64,000 bases of DNA from Alphaproteobacteria bacterium (GTDB lineage: Bacteria; Pseudomonadota; Alphaproteobacteria; Rhizobiales; Xanthobacteraceae), in contig VBAH01000050.1 of assembly GCA_005884685.1 (NCBI GenBank), positions 1 through 64,000 on the forward strand. Direction: 5' to 3'. Below, piece by piece: positions 1 to 7,668 of this stretch. Position numbers and translations under genes: made by a program. The notes under the pieces were generated by a model. It ran no database searches, was not told the DNA's origin, and saw only the letters and a program-made list of their open reading frames with translations. How positions within the stretch are numbered: position 1 is the first letter of the stretch; each line of letters begins with the position of its first letter.

Positions 1-2
1 TT

Positions 3-179
3 ACCAGTTGCGCCGGCATGCCTGCTGGCGAGGTCGAGCCGCTGATGACTCTGTTGCGCCGCTACGCGACCGAAGCCGCGCGCGAGGAAGCACGCATGTT
101 CTGCGACGAGCTCGTCGAGATCGGGAACATGAGCAACATTGTGCCCGCGAACGACACCAGGCGGGCGGTTGCGGCGTAG
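3..179 (+). CDS. C-terminal fragment of an unidentified protein, cut by the window edge
   Basis: An open frame runs in from the left edge and stops at TAG 177-179, giving 58 residues. It reads as plausible coding sequence: an amphipathic Glu/Arg/Ala-rich helix with MFCDEL in the middle and the tail NDTRRAVAA. An internal ATG at 18 could be a start, but the true start may lie outside the window. I do not recognise the family. It converges on the Hpt gene, and a palindromic repeat fills the gap. Coding status is inferred from composition and frame only. Confidence 0.45.
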   Translation, partial: TSCAGMPAGEVEPLMTLLRRYATEAAREEARMFCDELVEIGNMSNIVPANDTRRAVAA

Positions 180-194
180 CGAGTGAGGCCTTTC

Positions 195-274
195 CCGCTC
201 ATTCCCGCGCAAGCGGGAATCCAGTGCCGGCAAGCGGGAAAGAACCGGGTCCCCGCTTTCGCGGGGACGAGCGG
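195..274. repeat. Intergenic palindromic repeat, family C, copy 1
   Basis: Two back-to-back hairpins: ATTCCCGC-GCAA-GCGGGAAT, then GTCCCCGC-TTTC-GCGGGGAC, bracketed by CCGCTC and GAGCGG, which also pair. The same composite recurs near 14534, 15642, 31035 and 33049; this copy is in the opposite orientation to the others. It sits between convergent genes, where it could act as a bidirectional terminator or RNA stabiliser. Confidence 0.85.
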
Positions 275-280
275 ACGAGC

Positions 281-889
281 TCAGGTCGTCGGCGCCAGCG
301 ACGGCGACAGGATCGATTCGAGCGTATCCGGCCGGTCACGGTTCTCATGGACGAGGAATTCGTCCGTCACCTGACGCAGCTTCTCGGCAAGCCGGGCGGC
401 ATTGGCATTGCTGTCGCCGCGCGTATTGCGGTGCGTGATCGCGCGGATCGCGTCGACATGCTGGTCAACCAGCGGCAGCGGCAGCCGCGGCGCGTCGGGC
501 GTATGCTCGATCAGCCGGCACAGGCTGTCGGCGACCGGCGCCACCATTGGAAAGCCGAACGTCGCAGCCTGGCCCTTGATGTCGTGGGCGGCGCGGAACA
601 GCACATCGCGATTGCCTGGCGTAATGCCGGAGGCCTTGATGGCATTGCGCGCGGCATCGAGCCGCACGCATTCCTGCTCCATCCAGATCGAGAAATCGTC
701 CGCGAGCTCCGCGAGCGCGGCCTCGGCGCGGGCGACGGGATCGAAGTCGATCTTGGCGCCGGGCTTTACCTTCTCGACCGCCTTCTTGAGCTTGTTCGGC
801 GGAACGATCACTTCATGGTCGGCGAAGGTCGACACGGCTGCGAGATTCGCCCTCTTCTCACTCATTCCCGTTTTTCCTGTTTCACTCAC
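281..889 (-). CDS. Hpt domain (histidine phosphotransfer) protein
   Basis: 202-residue cytoplasmic protein with a histidine phosphotransfer domain at about residues 60-170. The phosphorylatable His is H102 in AAHDIKGQAATFGFP, the classical HxxKG context. Hpt proteins relay phosphate between hybrid kinases and response regulators. The gene overlaps the upstream receiver gene by 4 nt (ATGA), so the two are probably translationally coupled and act as a pair. No histidine kinase gene is adjacent, so the phosphodonor must be encoded elsewhere. A second ATG at codon 9 is a possible alternative start. Identification as Hpt is firm; the signal is unknown. Confidence 0.9.
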   Translation of the reverse strand: MSETGKTGMSEKRANLAAVSTFADHEVIVPPNKLKKAVEKVKPGAKIDFDPVARAEAALAELADDFSIWMEQECVRLDAARNAIKASGITPGNRDVLFRAAHDIKGQAATFGFPMVAPVADSLCRLIEHTPDAPRLPLPLVDQHVDAIRAITHRNTRGDSNANAARLAEKLRQVTDEFLVHENRDRPDTLESILSPSLAPTT

Positions 890-1431
890 GCCAATGTTCT
901 CGCTTTTTCAAGCAACGGCTGTTGTTTGATGACTTCGGCCTTTCCGCCCTTGCGCCGCTCGGGGCCGGCGTAATTGGGATTGGTATTGCGCCGCCGGTCC
1001 GGCCCAAAATAGCTGCGCGTGCGGATGAACGGGCGCGGATTCGCCACCACGTTGAGCACGCGCTGATACAGTCCCTTCGCGGAGATCGGCTTCGCCAGGA
1101 ATTCGGTGACGCCGGCGTCGCGCGCCGCGATCACGCGTTTTTTCTCCGAATGGCCCGTGAGCATGATGATCGGCACATACGGATTGTTGTTCGCTCCGGG
1201 CTGACGGATCATCTGGGTCAATTCCATGCCGTCGAAGATCGGCATCGCCCAGTCGGTGATCACGATGTCGGGCGAATAGTGGGTGAATGCCTCGAGCCCG
1301 GCCGCACCGTCTTCCGCCTCGTAGACCTCGCGCGTGCCAAAGCCATGCAGCAGCGTGCGCAGGATGCGGCGCATGTGCGCGTTGTCGTCGATGACGAGGA
1401 AACGCAGCCGGTTGAAATCGATGCGAACCAT
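886..1431 (-). CDS. CheY-like single-domain response regulator with GPDRRR/GPERR tail
   Basis: 181 residues. Residues 8-130 form a receiver domain: acidic pair D15-D16 in VIDDN, phosphoacceptor D60 in ITDWAMP, switch Thr in MLTGHS, and conserved Lys in FLAKPIS. No DNA-binding or enzymatic output domain follows. Instead there is a basic tail with FGPDRRR and AGPERRKG motifs, which recur in alphaproteobacterial signalling proteins. It is the first gene of a two-gene unit with the Hpt protein and probably receives phosphate from, or gives it to, that partner. Output is likely by protein-protein contact; target unknown. Confidence 0.9.
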   Translation of the reverse strand: MVRIDFNRLRFLVIDDNAHMRRILRTLLHGFGTREVYEAEDGAAGLEAFTHYSPDIVITDWAMPIFDGMELTQMIRQPGANNNPYVPIIMLTGHSEKKRVIAARDAGVTEFLAKPISAKGLYQRVLNVVANPRPFIRTRSYFGPDRRRNTNPNYAGPERRKGGKAEVIKQQPLLEKARTLA

Positions 1432-1516
1432 TCGCAGCCTGAAAGAGCGCGCGGGCGAAGTCGCCGGCGCGTCCCGTTGAGGCTAGGCAAACGTCATTAA
1501 CGAATGGTTTAGGAAG

Positions 1517-1555
1517 CTGTCATTCCGGGGCCGCAGGGCGCGCCCCGGGATGACA
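1517..1555. repeat. Inverted repeat downstream of NAD kinase, possible terminator
   Basis: A 15-bp perfect stem, CTGTCATTCCGGGGC with GCCCCGGGATGACAG, starts 3 nt after the NAD kinase stop codon. There is no T-run in either direction, so it is more likely a palindromic repeat that doubles as an RNA 3' end. It shares the GTCATTCCGGGGC arm with the larger element near 2712. Confidence 0.7.
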
Positions 1556-1557
1556 GG

Positions 1558-2334
1558 TCAGTACCCGAACTGCTCGCGCAGGATGCGCTCGTCGAGGCTG
1601 TGGCCGGGGTCGAACAGCATCGGAATCGCGATCTTGTGATCCATGCCGACCTCGACGCTGCGCACGTCGCGCACCTCGTCATGGTCGGCAACGGCGGCCA
1701 CCGGGCGCTTGTCGGCCTCGAGCACCTCGATCACCACGCGCGCCGAGTCGGGCAGGAGCGCACCGCGCCAGCGGCGCGGGCGGAACGGGCTGATCGGGGT
1801 AAGCGCGAGCAGCGGCGCCTTGATCGGGATGATCGGGCCCTGCGCCGAGAGGTTATAGGCGGTCGAGCCGGCAGGCGTTGCCACCATCACGCCGTCGGCG
1901 ACCAGTTCGGCCAGACGCTCCTTGCCGTCGATCAGAATGCGCAGCCGCGCCGCCTGGTGTTTCTGGCGGAACAGCGAGACTTCGTTGATCGCATAAGCCT
2001 CGTGTGCCCGGCCGTTGGCGTCGCGTGCGCACATCAGCAGCGGGTGAATGAGAGTCGTTTCGGCGTCGGCCAGGCGCTCCGCCAGACCGTCTTCGCGGAA
2101 GTCGTTCATCAGGAAGCCGACCGTGCCACGGTGCATGCCGTAGATCGGCTTGCCCGAGGTCATGAAGGCGTGCAGGGTTTGCAGCATCAGGCCGTCGCCG
2201 CCGAGCGCGACAATGATGTCGGCCTCGGTTGGTGCCGCGTCGCCATAGCGCTCGGCGAGACGGACGCGCGCCTCCTCGGCCTCGGCGATCGGGCTGGCGA
2301 CGAAAGCGATCCGCGGGTTGCGGGATTTGGTCAT
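1558..2334 (-). CDS. nadK: NAD kinase
   Basis: 258-residue ATP-dependent NAD kinase, making NADP+ from NAD+ in the cytosol. The diagnostic GGDG motif is at residues 45-48 (ALGGDGLML), the NE/D-type motif at 117-118 (AINEVS), and the NAD-binding glycine-rich loop [11 protein letters not shown] at about 166-176. Length fits the short alphaproteobacterial form. The ATG start is supported by agreement with the N-terminal beta strand (IAFVAS). It diverges from cutA, whose start is about 47 nt away, so the two share a short promoter region. An inverted repeat follows the stop. Confidence 0.95.
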   Translation of the reverse strand: MTKSRNPRIAFVASPIAEAEEARVRLAERYGDAAPTEADIIVALGGDGLMLQTLHAFMTSGKPIYGMHRGTVGFLMNDFREDGLAERLADAETTLIHPLLMCARDANGRAHEAYAINEVSLFRQKHQAARLRILIDGKERLAELVADGVMVATPAGSTAYNLSAQGPIIPIKAPLLALTPISPFRPRRWRGALLPDSARVVIEVLEADKRPVAAVADHDEVRDVRSVEVGMDHKIAIPMLFDPGHSLDERILREQFGY

Positions 2335-2381
2335 CGGTTCGGTCCGGCGGCTTCGCGCAGCCGGCCGCTGGGAGGATGCTC

Positions 2382-2711
2382 ATGAACGCCGAGCGCGCGG
2401 TCTTCGTCTATACGACCTATCCGTCCCTTGTCGAGGCAGAGCGGATCGGAAAGGCGGTGCTGGAGCGCCGGCTGGCGGCCTGCGTGAACATCCTGCCGGG
2501 GATGATCTCGCATTACTGGTGGGAGGGCGCAATCGAGCGCGGCGAGGAGGTCGTGATGATCATCAAGACGCGCGCCTCGCTCGCGGACGCCGTGCGCGCG
2601 GCCGTGAAGGCGATGCATTCCTACACGACGCCGGCGATCCTCGTGCTGCCGATCGAGGGCGGCGAGCCGGGCTATCTGGAGTGGCTGATGCAGGAGACAG
2701 AGGCGAGGTAG
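2382..2711 (+). CDS. cutA: CutA divalent-cation tolerance protein
   Basis: 109-residue CutA1-family protein, a small trimeric ferredoxin-like fold associated with divalent metal tolerance. The family signature is intact: VYTTYPS near the N-terminus, AACVNILPGM, YWWEG and EEVVMIIKT. The start at 2382 is preferred over the in-frame ATG at 2376 because a perfect GGAGG (2371-2375) lies 6 nt upstream of it. It is transcribed alone, divergent from NAD kinase. A large palindromic repeat begins right after the stop codon. Precise physiological role in bacteria is unsettled. Confidence 0.93.
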   Translation: MNAERAVFVYTTYPSLVEAERIGKAVLERRLAACVNILPGMISHYWWEGAIERGEEVVMIIKTRASLADAVRAAVKAMHSYTTPAILVLPIEGGEPGYLEWLMQETEAR

Positions 2712-2880
2712 TCGTCATTCCGGGGCGGCCCGCAGGGCCGAGCCCGGAATCCATAACCACGAACCTCTCGTTTCGAGCCACACCCGCGCGACCTGTGGCT
2801 ATGGATTCCGGGCTCCTCGTGGAGCCCGTCATCGGGCCGGCCACTTCGGGCCGGACCCGTTGGCTCGGCCCCGGAATGAC
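2712..2880. repeat. Composite palindromic element between cutA and a TPR-like gene
   Basis: Outer arms GTCATTCCGGGGC and GCCCCGGAATGAC bracket inner pairs, including CCCGGAATCCATA with TATGGATTCCGGG, and a hairpin GGGCCGGCCA-CTTC-GGGCCGGACC. The element fills the whole gap between two convergent genes and is AT-poor throughout. It looks like a nested intergenic mosaic repeat rather than a gene; several open frames cross it but none has coding character. Confidence 0.75.
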
Positions 2881-2886
2881 GCGAAC

Positions 2887-3435
2887 TCAATACGTCACAG
2901 TGCCTTCCATGCCGCCCTTGAGGTCCTGGTACTCCTTGCAATCGGTGCCGCAGATCAGGCGGATCTTTTCCAGGAAGTCCGCGGCCTTGAGCATGTTGCC
3001 CTGCTCGACCTGCCACATGCCGTAGTATTGCCAAGTGCGCACATGCTGCGGATCGGACGCGAGCGCGCGCTCGTACCAGACCCGCGACAGCTCGTAGTCG
3101 CCGAGCTTGCGCGCGGTGTAGCCGAGATAATTCGCCACATCCGGCACGTCATCGGCATCGAGCTGCTTGAACGCCGTGAAAGCGGCGGCGTACTGCTCAG
3201 CCTGGACCAGCTGGAACGCCAGCATGTAGCCGTCGCGGAAATCCTGCTCGGACTTCCGTTCCTTCTTGCTTTTCTGTCCGGTTTTACTGCGCGGCTCGCC
3301 GGACTCCTTCTTGATCGGATTCGGATCCCGGCTGTCCGGGGGCCCGCCGCTGCCGCCGGCCGCGAGAGCGCCGGCGACACCGAGCGAGAGCGCGAACAGT
3401 GACGCGGCAGCCGCAACGCCAAGACGCGTCGTCAT
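2887..3435 (-). CDS. Secreted TPR-like protein, paralogue 1
   Basis: 182 residues. A Sec signal peptide (about 1-26, ending ALAAG) is followed by a Ser/Lys/Pro-rich linker and, from about residue 65, helical TPR-like repeats (FTAFKQLDADDVPDVANYLG; WYERALASDPQHVRTWQYYG). The last 45 residues are nearly identical to the neighbouring paralogue: YYGMWQVEQGNMLKAADFL, a Cys pair, and the exact end LKGGMEGTVTY. Predicted periplasmic adaptor; function unknown. It lies 37 nt downstream of its paralogue on the same strand, most simply explained by tandem duplication. Confidence 0.8.
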   Translation of the reverse strand: MTTRLGVAAAASLFALSLGVAGALAAGGSGGPPDSRDPNPIKKESGEPRSKTGQKSKKERKSEQDFRDGYMLAFQLVQAEQYAAAFTAFKQLDADDVPDVANYLGYTARKLGDYELSRVWYERALASDPQHVRTWQYYGMWQVEQGNMLKAADFLEKIRLICGTDCKEYQDLKGGMEGTVTY

Positions 3436-3472
3436 TGGCCTTCCTCCCCCGCGTTCATGGCAGCAGAGCCGG

Positions 3473-4018
3473 TCAATACGTGACCGTGCCTTCCATCCCG
3501 CCCTTGAGGTCCTGATATTCCTGGCAGGCCTTGCTGCCGCAGATCGCCTCGATCTTTTGCAGGAAGTCGGCCGCCTTGAGCATGTTGCCCTGCTCGACCT
3601 GCCACATGCCGTAGTACTGCCACGTCTTCACATGCTGCGGATCGATCGCGAGCGCGTGCTCGTACCAAACCTTTGACAGCGCATAGTCGCCGAGTTTGCG
3701 CGCCAGATAGCCGAGCTCGGTTGCGACGTCCGGATGGTCGCCGGCGTCGAGCGCCGTGAAGGCCGCGAACGCGGCCGGATAGTCGCCCGCCAGCTTCAGC
3801 GCATAGGCGGCGCGGTACTGGTCAAGGAATTCCTGCTCGGACTTCTGCTGCTTCTTCTTCGTCGAGCCGGTCTTCGCCTTGGGCTGGCTGCCTGAACTTG
3901 ACGGCGGCGGCGGATTGGTCGGGCGCGGATCGGGCTCGCCGGCCGCAAATGCGGCTCCAACGCCGAGCGACAGGGTGAACAGCGAGGCGGCGGTCAGTAC
4001 GGCGAGACGACGGATCAT
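3473..4018 (-). CDS. Secreted TPR-like protein, paralogue 2
   Basis: 181 residues, same architecture as the following gene: signal peptide (about 1-26), a Pro/Ser/Lys linker, then TPR-like helices with ARKLGDYALSKVWYEHALAIDP and the shared C-terminal LKGGMEGTVTY. The start at 4018 was chosen over longer in-frame starts because it begins the signal peptide and is preceded by a GGGAGGGAG ribosome-binding site. The two Cys near the C-terminus (ICGSKAC) are conserved between the copies and may form a disulfide. It lies downstream of btuB on the same strand with a 150-nt gap, so co-transcription is possible but unproven. Confidence 0.8.
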   Translation of the reverse strand: MIRRLAVLTAASLFTLSLGVGAAFAAGEPDPRPTNPPPPSSSGSQPKAKTGSTKKKQQKSEQEFLDQYRAAYALKLAGDYPAAFAAFTALDAGDHPDVATELGYLARKLGDYALSKVWYEHALAIDPQHVKTWQYYGMWQVEQGNMLKAADFLQKIEAICGSKACQEYQDLKGGMEGTVTY

Positions 4019-4169
4019 GGGGCTCCCTCCCTTGAGCGAAACGGACGTCAGTATAGCATATGACGGAGAACACGGCACCGCCGAGGGCATTCCGGCACGG
4101 AATTTCAACTCGCCGTGATCAGGGCTCCAGTCCGGAGGCCGGCGCAACCGAGCCCCCGGCCGGACCGAG

Positions 4170-6128
4170 CTAATTCGTCCGCACCTTGACACCCGCGTAC
4201 ACTGCGGCGCCGGGCGAGCGATACGAGTACACCTCCTCGTAACGGCGGTCGAACACGTTCTCGGCGCGCAGGTAGACGGTCGACCACGGTGTCGTGTCAT
4301 ACGAGATCATGCCGCCGACCAGCGTGTAGGCGGCAAGCGTCGTCGGCTGCGAGGGAAACGTGAAAATCGTGTCCGGCATCTGGCCGTTGTAAACCACGTT
4401 GAGCGTCGCCTTGCCGCGCCCTTCGAGGAAGAGCGCCGTTGCGGAGCCTGACGCCGCATGCATCGGCCGGCGGATTTCCGGCATCCCCTTGTCGTCGCGC
4501 GCATCCGTGTAGGTGTAGGTGCCGGCGAGGGTGAGCCAGTCGAATGGCCGGAACTTGGCCGTGACCTCGACGCCCTGCCGGGTCGATGGGCCGGTCAGGT
4601 TGTCGACGGTGGTTTTGAAGTTCGGCAGTGACTTCAGGACGATCTCGTTCTCCAGCCGCGAGTTGAAATAGGTCACATCGAACAGGACGCGCCCGTTCCA
4701 GAATGTCTGCTCGAAGCCGGCATCCCAGCCGATCGAGCTTTCCGGAACGAGGTTCGGATTGGGCTGGAACGTCGTGACCACAAACCCGAACTGCTCGATG
4801 AAGCTCGGATTGGTCACGCCGCGCCCGACCGAGGAGTGCAGCCGCGCGCCGGTCATGCCGAGCTTCTGCGACAGCGAGTAGCGCCAGGTGTATTCGTCCT
4901 GGAACGGGTCGTTGAAGTCCTGGCGCTGCGCGATCGAGATCGTGGTGCCGGTGCGCAGCAGGTCGAGCACGTATTCGCCGCCGACGCTGTTGGTGGTGCG
5001 CGCATGCCCGGCGCGCGCCGCGTCGAGGTCGGGCCCGAACAGGAAAAAGCTGTCGAAGGAGAAATATTCGCGCCGGTTTTCCAGGAGGCCGGTGATGCGG
5101 TGCTTCTCGCCGCCCAGGATGTCGCTGTCGAGCAGGGTGCTGCTCTTGTAGGTGAGCGTCTGCGCGGTGCCGAGCGAAGCCGAGGCTCGCATGAAGTTCT
5201 CGAAGCCGGTCACGCCGGTCCGCGACGTGGTCCACTTCGCGGACTGGATCCAGCGGTCGTCGAACAGCTTGAGCGTGCCCTCGAGGCGCGCCAGCGTCTC
5301 TTCGGTCACCGTGTTGTAGCCGGGTGCGTCGACGACGAGGCCGTTGTTGAGGAAGAACGGATCCTGCGGGTCGGTCTCGGCATTGCGGTGGAGGTGGCGG
5401 ATGAATCCCTCGACATTGAAATACGGCGTCAGGTCGACGCCGGCCTTGCTGGTGATCGCATAGCGCTTGGCGCCGTCGGTCTCGAGCCCGTCGCGCGCAA
5501 TATTGAAGCCGTTGGTGGTCGCGTAGGTGAGGGTGGTCGCGCTGTAGAGCGGTCCGAGCGCGCCGCGGAATGTAGCCGCGCCTTCCGCGGACTTTTGCGT
5601 GCCGCCTTCGACGCGCGCATTGAACTCGGGCTTGGCCAGGCCGCGTCCCGACTTCGTCTCGATGGTGAGCACGCCGGACAGCGCGTTCGCGCCATAGAGA
5701 CCGGACTGCGGCCCGCGCAGCAGCTCGATGCGCTGGATGTCGTCGAGCGGGATGTCGGCGAAATTGTACTCGCCGTCGCCGACCGCATTGGCGGGAACGC
5801 CGTCGATCATCACCAGCAGATGGTTCGCCTCGGTGCCGCGCACGCGGAATTGCGTGAGCGAGCCGCGCGAGCCCGACTGGTTCACCGCGACGCCGGGAAA
5901 CGTGCGGATCACATCGGCGAGTTGGGTGAAGCCGGTCGCGCGGGCTTCCTCCCCGCTCATTGCGGTGACTGCGGAGCCGGATTTCGAGGCTTCGATCGGG
6001 GTGAGGCTCGGCGAGACGACGACGAGCTCGGGCAGAACGGTTTGGGCGTTCGCAAGCGTCGCGAACGCGATCAGTGCGCCGGCCGCGAGGCCGCAGACAA
6101 GTTTAAGTGCGTTGGAGAGGTTCGACAT
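4170..6128 (-). CDS. btuB: TonB-dependent vitamin B12 receptor (BtuB-like)
   Basis: 652-residue outer-membrane receptor. A signal peptide (about 1-29, ending TLANAQ) is followed by a TonB-box-like PELVVVS, a plug domain with VRGTEANHLLVMIDG and IELLRGPQSGLYGANALSGV, and a long beta-barrel. Substrate assignment to cobalamin rests on the upstream cobalamin riboswitch and BtuB-like size. The final residues (VYAGVKVRTN) do not end in the aromatic residue usual for such barrels. A GGGGG ribosome-binding site precedes the start. Expression should be shut off when adenosylcobalamin is abundant. Confidence 0.88.
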   Translation of the reverse strand: MSNLSNALKLVCGLAAGALIAFATLANAQTVLPELVVVSPSLTPIEASKSGSAVTAMSGEEARATGFTQLADVIRTFPGVAVNQSGSRGSLTQFRVRGTEANHLLVMIDGVPANAVGDGEYNFADIPLDDIQRIELLRGPQSGLYGANALSGVLTIETKSGRGLAKPEFNARVEGGTQKSAEGAATFRGALGPLYSATTLTYATTNGFNIARDGLETDGAKRYAITSKAGVDLTPYFNVEGFIRHLHRNAETDPQDPFFLNNGLVVDAPGYNTVTEETLARLEGTLKLFDDRWIQSAKWTTSRTGVTGFENFMRASASLGTAQTLTYKSSTLLDSDILGGEKHRITGLLENRREYFSFDSFFLFGPDLDAARAGHARTTNSVGGEYVLDLLRTGTTISIAQRQDFNDPFQDEYTWRYSLSQKLGMTGARLHSSVGRGVTNPSFIEQFGFVVTTFQPNPNLVPESSIGWDAGFEQTFWNGRVLFDVTYFNSRLENEIVLKSLPNFKTTVDNLTGPSTRQGVEVTAKFRPFDWLTLAGTYTYTDARDDKGMPEIRRPMHAASGSATALFLEGRGKATLNVVYNGQMPDTIFTFPSQPTTLAAYTLVGGMISYDTTPWSTVYLRAENVFDRRYEEVYSYRSPGAAVYAGVKVRTN

Positions 6129-6284
6129 GACATGCCCCCAATAGGGTTGACCATGTCGCGAGGACGCGAGCGCTGCGCGCCGTTGTGGATCTGAGAGAAA
6201 CGCCCCACCCGAATGCCCCGCGACGGTTTCAGCACGTCACCGCTGCGGAGAGCCGCCCCGAGTGCACGCCCCGTGCATCGGAAG

Positions 6285-6490
6285 GGTGACTGGTCCAGGC
6301 AGGTCTCCTGACTTGCGGGTCGTTGCTCTCCTCCGCCTTCCCGCGGCTTGCGCCGCAGTGGCATCGTGGAGGAGCGCTCGCCGCTCACAGTTGCGGGGGC
6401 AGCTCCGGCATCGATTCGCGGCGACACGCCGCAATTCTCACCGAATTCCCTTTTGGCCGGCCCCAACCGGGGGACGGCACACCTGTACCG
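6285..6490 (-). promoter_or_regulatory. Cobalamin (B12) riboswitch upstream of btuB
   Basis: On the minus strand the leader contains the defining elements in order: AGGTGTGCCG at the 5' side, AAAAGGGAATTCGGTGAGAA, CCCGCAACTGTGAGCGG (plus-strand 6381-6397), GCCACTG, and the B12 box AGTCAGGAGACCTGCC (plus-strand 6298-6313). About 155 nt separate it from the btuB start; that stretch has a small TGCACG/CGTGCA hairpin (6263-6276) that may belong to the expression platform. The 446-nt gap between btuB and the next gene is otherwise accounted for by this element and the leader. Confidence 0.95.
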
Positions 6491-6574
6491 CTTGCGAGTG
6501 AATGTGGCGGCGAGGGGGGAGTCAACGGGCGCGGGTGGAAGTGAAAGTCTTTTGTCGGCGCTGTTGCCGAAATG

Positions 6575-7543
6575 TCAGACGTTGATATCCCACAACACCG
6601 GCACATGCTCGTAACCGGTCGTGGTCTTCACGATATGGCCGCAGGCCGGGAACGGGAAGTGATAGCCCGTCACCAATGTGCGGTCGGCGGCGGCGCGGTC
6701 GAGCAGTTTCCTGCGCGTCGCGACCGCCTGCGCGCCGTCGATATCGAACTGCGGCTGCCAGTCGGGATGGCGCGCGAACAGTGCGGGATGCTGCGTCGTG
6801 TCGCTCAATACCATCAGCTGTTCCTTGCCGGACTGCAGCGCAAACACGGCGTGTCCCGGCGTGTGGCCGGCGGCGTCCACCGTCTCGATGCCGGGCGCGA
6901 CGACTTTGCCGGGCCGGTAATGCGTCACGTCCTTGGCGATGTCGGCGAAAATGCGCCGTACGTTGTGGAACACGATCTTCAGGCCTTCGGGCGCCGCCCG
7001 CATGTTCGCGTCGTCGTTCCAGAATTTCCATTCGGCTTCCGGCACCATGATCTCCGCGTTGGGAAAGATCAGCGCGTTGTCCTTGGTCTTGATCCCGTTG
7101 ATGTGATCCGGATGGAAATGCGAGATCACGATCTGGTCGATCGTCTTCGGGTCAATGCCGGCCGCCTTGAGGTTGTCGCTGAACGAGCCCGCGGTGGAGG
7201 CGATCTGCCCGCCAGTGCCGGTGTCGAGCAGGATCAGCTTCTTGCCGGTGTTGACCAGCACGGTGGTGAACGGCGTGGCGAGCTTTTCCTCCGGCATGAA
7301 GGCGTCGGACATCTCGCGGCGCACTTCGGCATAGTCGGCATGGCGCACGAACTTCTCGTCGATCGGCCGGTACCACACGCCGTCATAGAGCGCCGTGATC
7401 TCGAATTCGCCGACGCGATAGCGATAGACGCTCGGCGCCTGCTTACCCGCGGGCGGCGTCGCGGCTTCGGCCTGAGGCGCGGCCGCGCCGGCGGCGGCCA
7501 ACGAAGCGCCCGCAATCAGATTGCGGCGGGTGAAATCGGTCAC
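6575..7543 (-). CDS. Tat-exported metallo-beta-lactamase-fold hydrolase
   Basis: 322 residues. The N-terminus carries a twin-arginine signal (TRRNLIAGASL, ending about residue 28), so the folded enzyme is probably exported to the periplasm. Metal ligands of the MBL fold are intact: H142, H144, D146 and H147 in SHFHPDH, a distal His in GHTPGH (about 227-231), D248 and H295. Such enzymes hydrolyse lactones, esters or thioesters; the AHL-lactonase-like branch is one possibility, not shown. GTG start with GGAGG upstream. It is the last gene of the minus-strand block that includes the MFS, Bug and alcohol dehydrogenase genes. Confidence 0.85.
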   Translation of the reverse strand: MTDFTRRNLIAGASLAAAGAAAPQAEAATPPAGKQAPSVYRYRVGEFEITALYDGVWYRPIDEKFVRHADYAEVRREMSDAFMPEEKLATPFTTVLVNTGKKLILLDTGTGGQIASTAGSFSDNLKAAGIDPKTIDQIVISHFHPDHINGIKTKDNALIFPNAEIMVPEAEWKFWNDDANMRAAPEGLKIVFHNVRRIFADIAKDVTHYRPGKVVAPGIETVDAAGHTPGHAVFALQSGKEQLMVLSDTTQHPALFARHPDWQPQFDIDGAQAVATRRKLLDRAAADRTLVTGYHFPFPACGHIVKTTTGYEHVPVLWDINV

Positions 7544-7668
7544 GCGGAGCCTCCGTGTGCGAGACGCGTCCCTTTTATCGCCGATGCGGCGAGAGCATGG
7601 CTGCGGCGCGACCCCTCACACAGAGTTGAACACGGGCGGCAGCGAGAAATTCCGCTCACAAGTCGGCG

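Noticed and set aside
195-274. CRISPR-like array from the repeated hairpin units
   Set aside because: Units are dispersed singly, palindromic and without regular spacers; no cas genes.
4836-6194. Long plus-strand frame antisense to btuB
   Set aside because: Arg/Ala/Glu-rich shadow of the TonB receptor gene; no family features.
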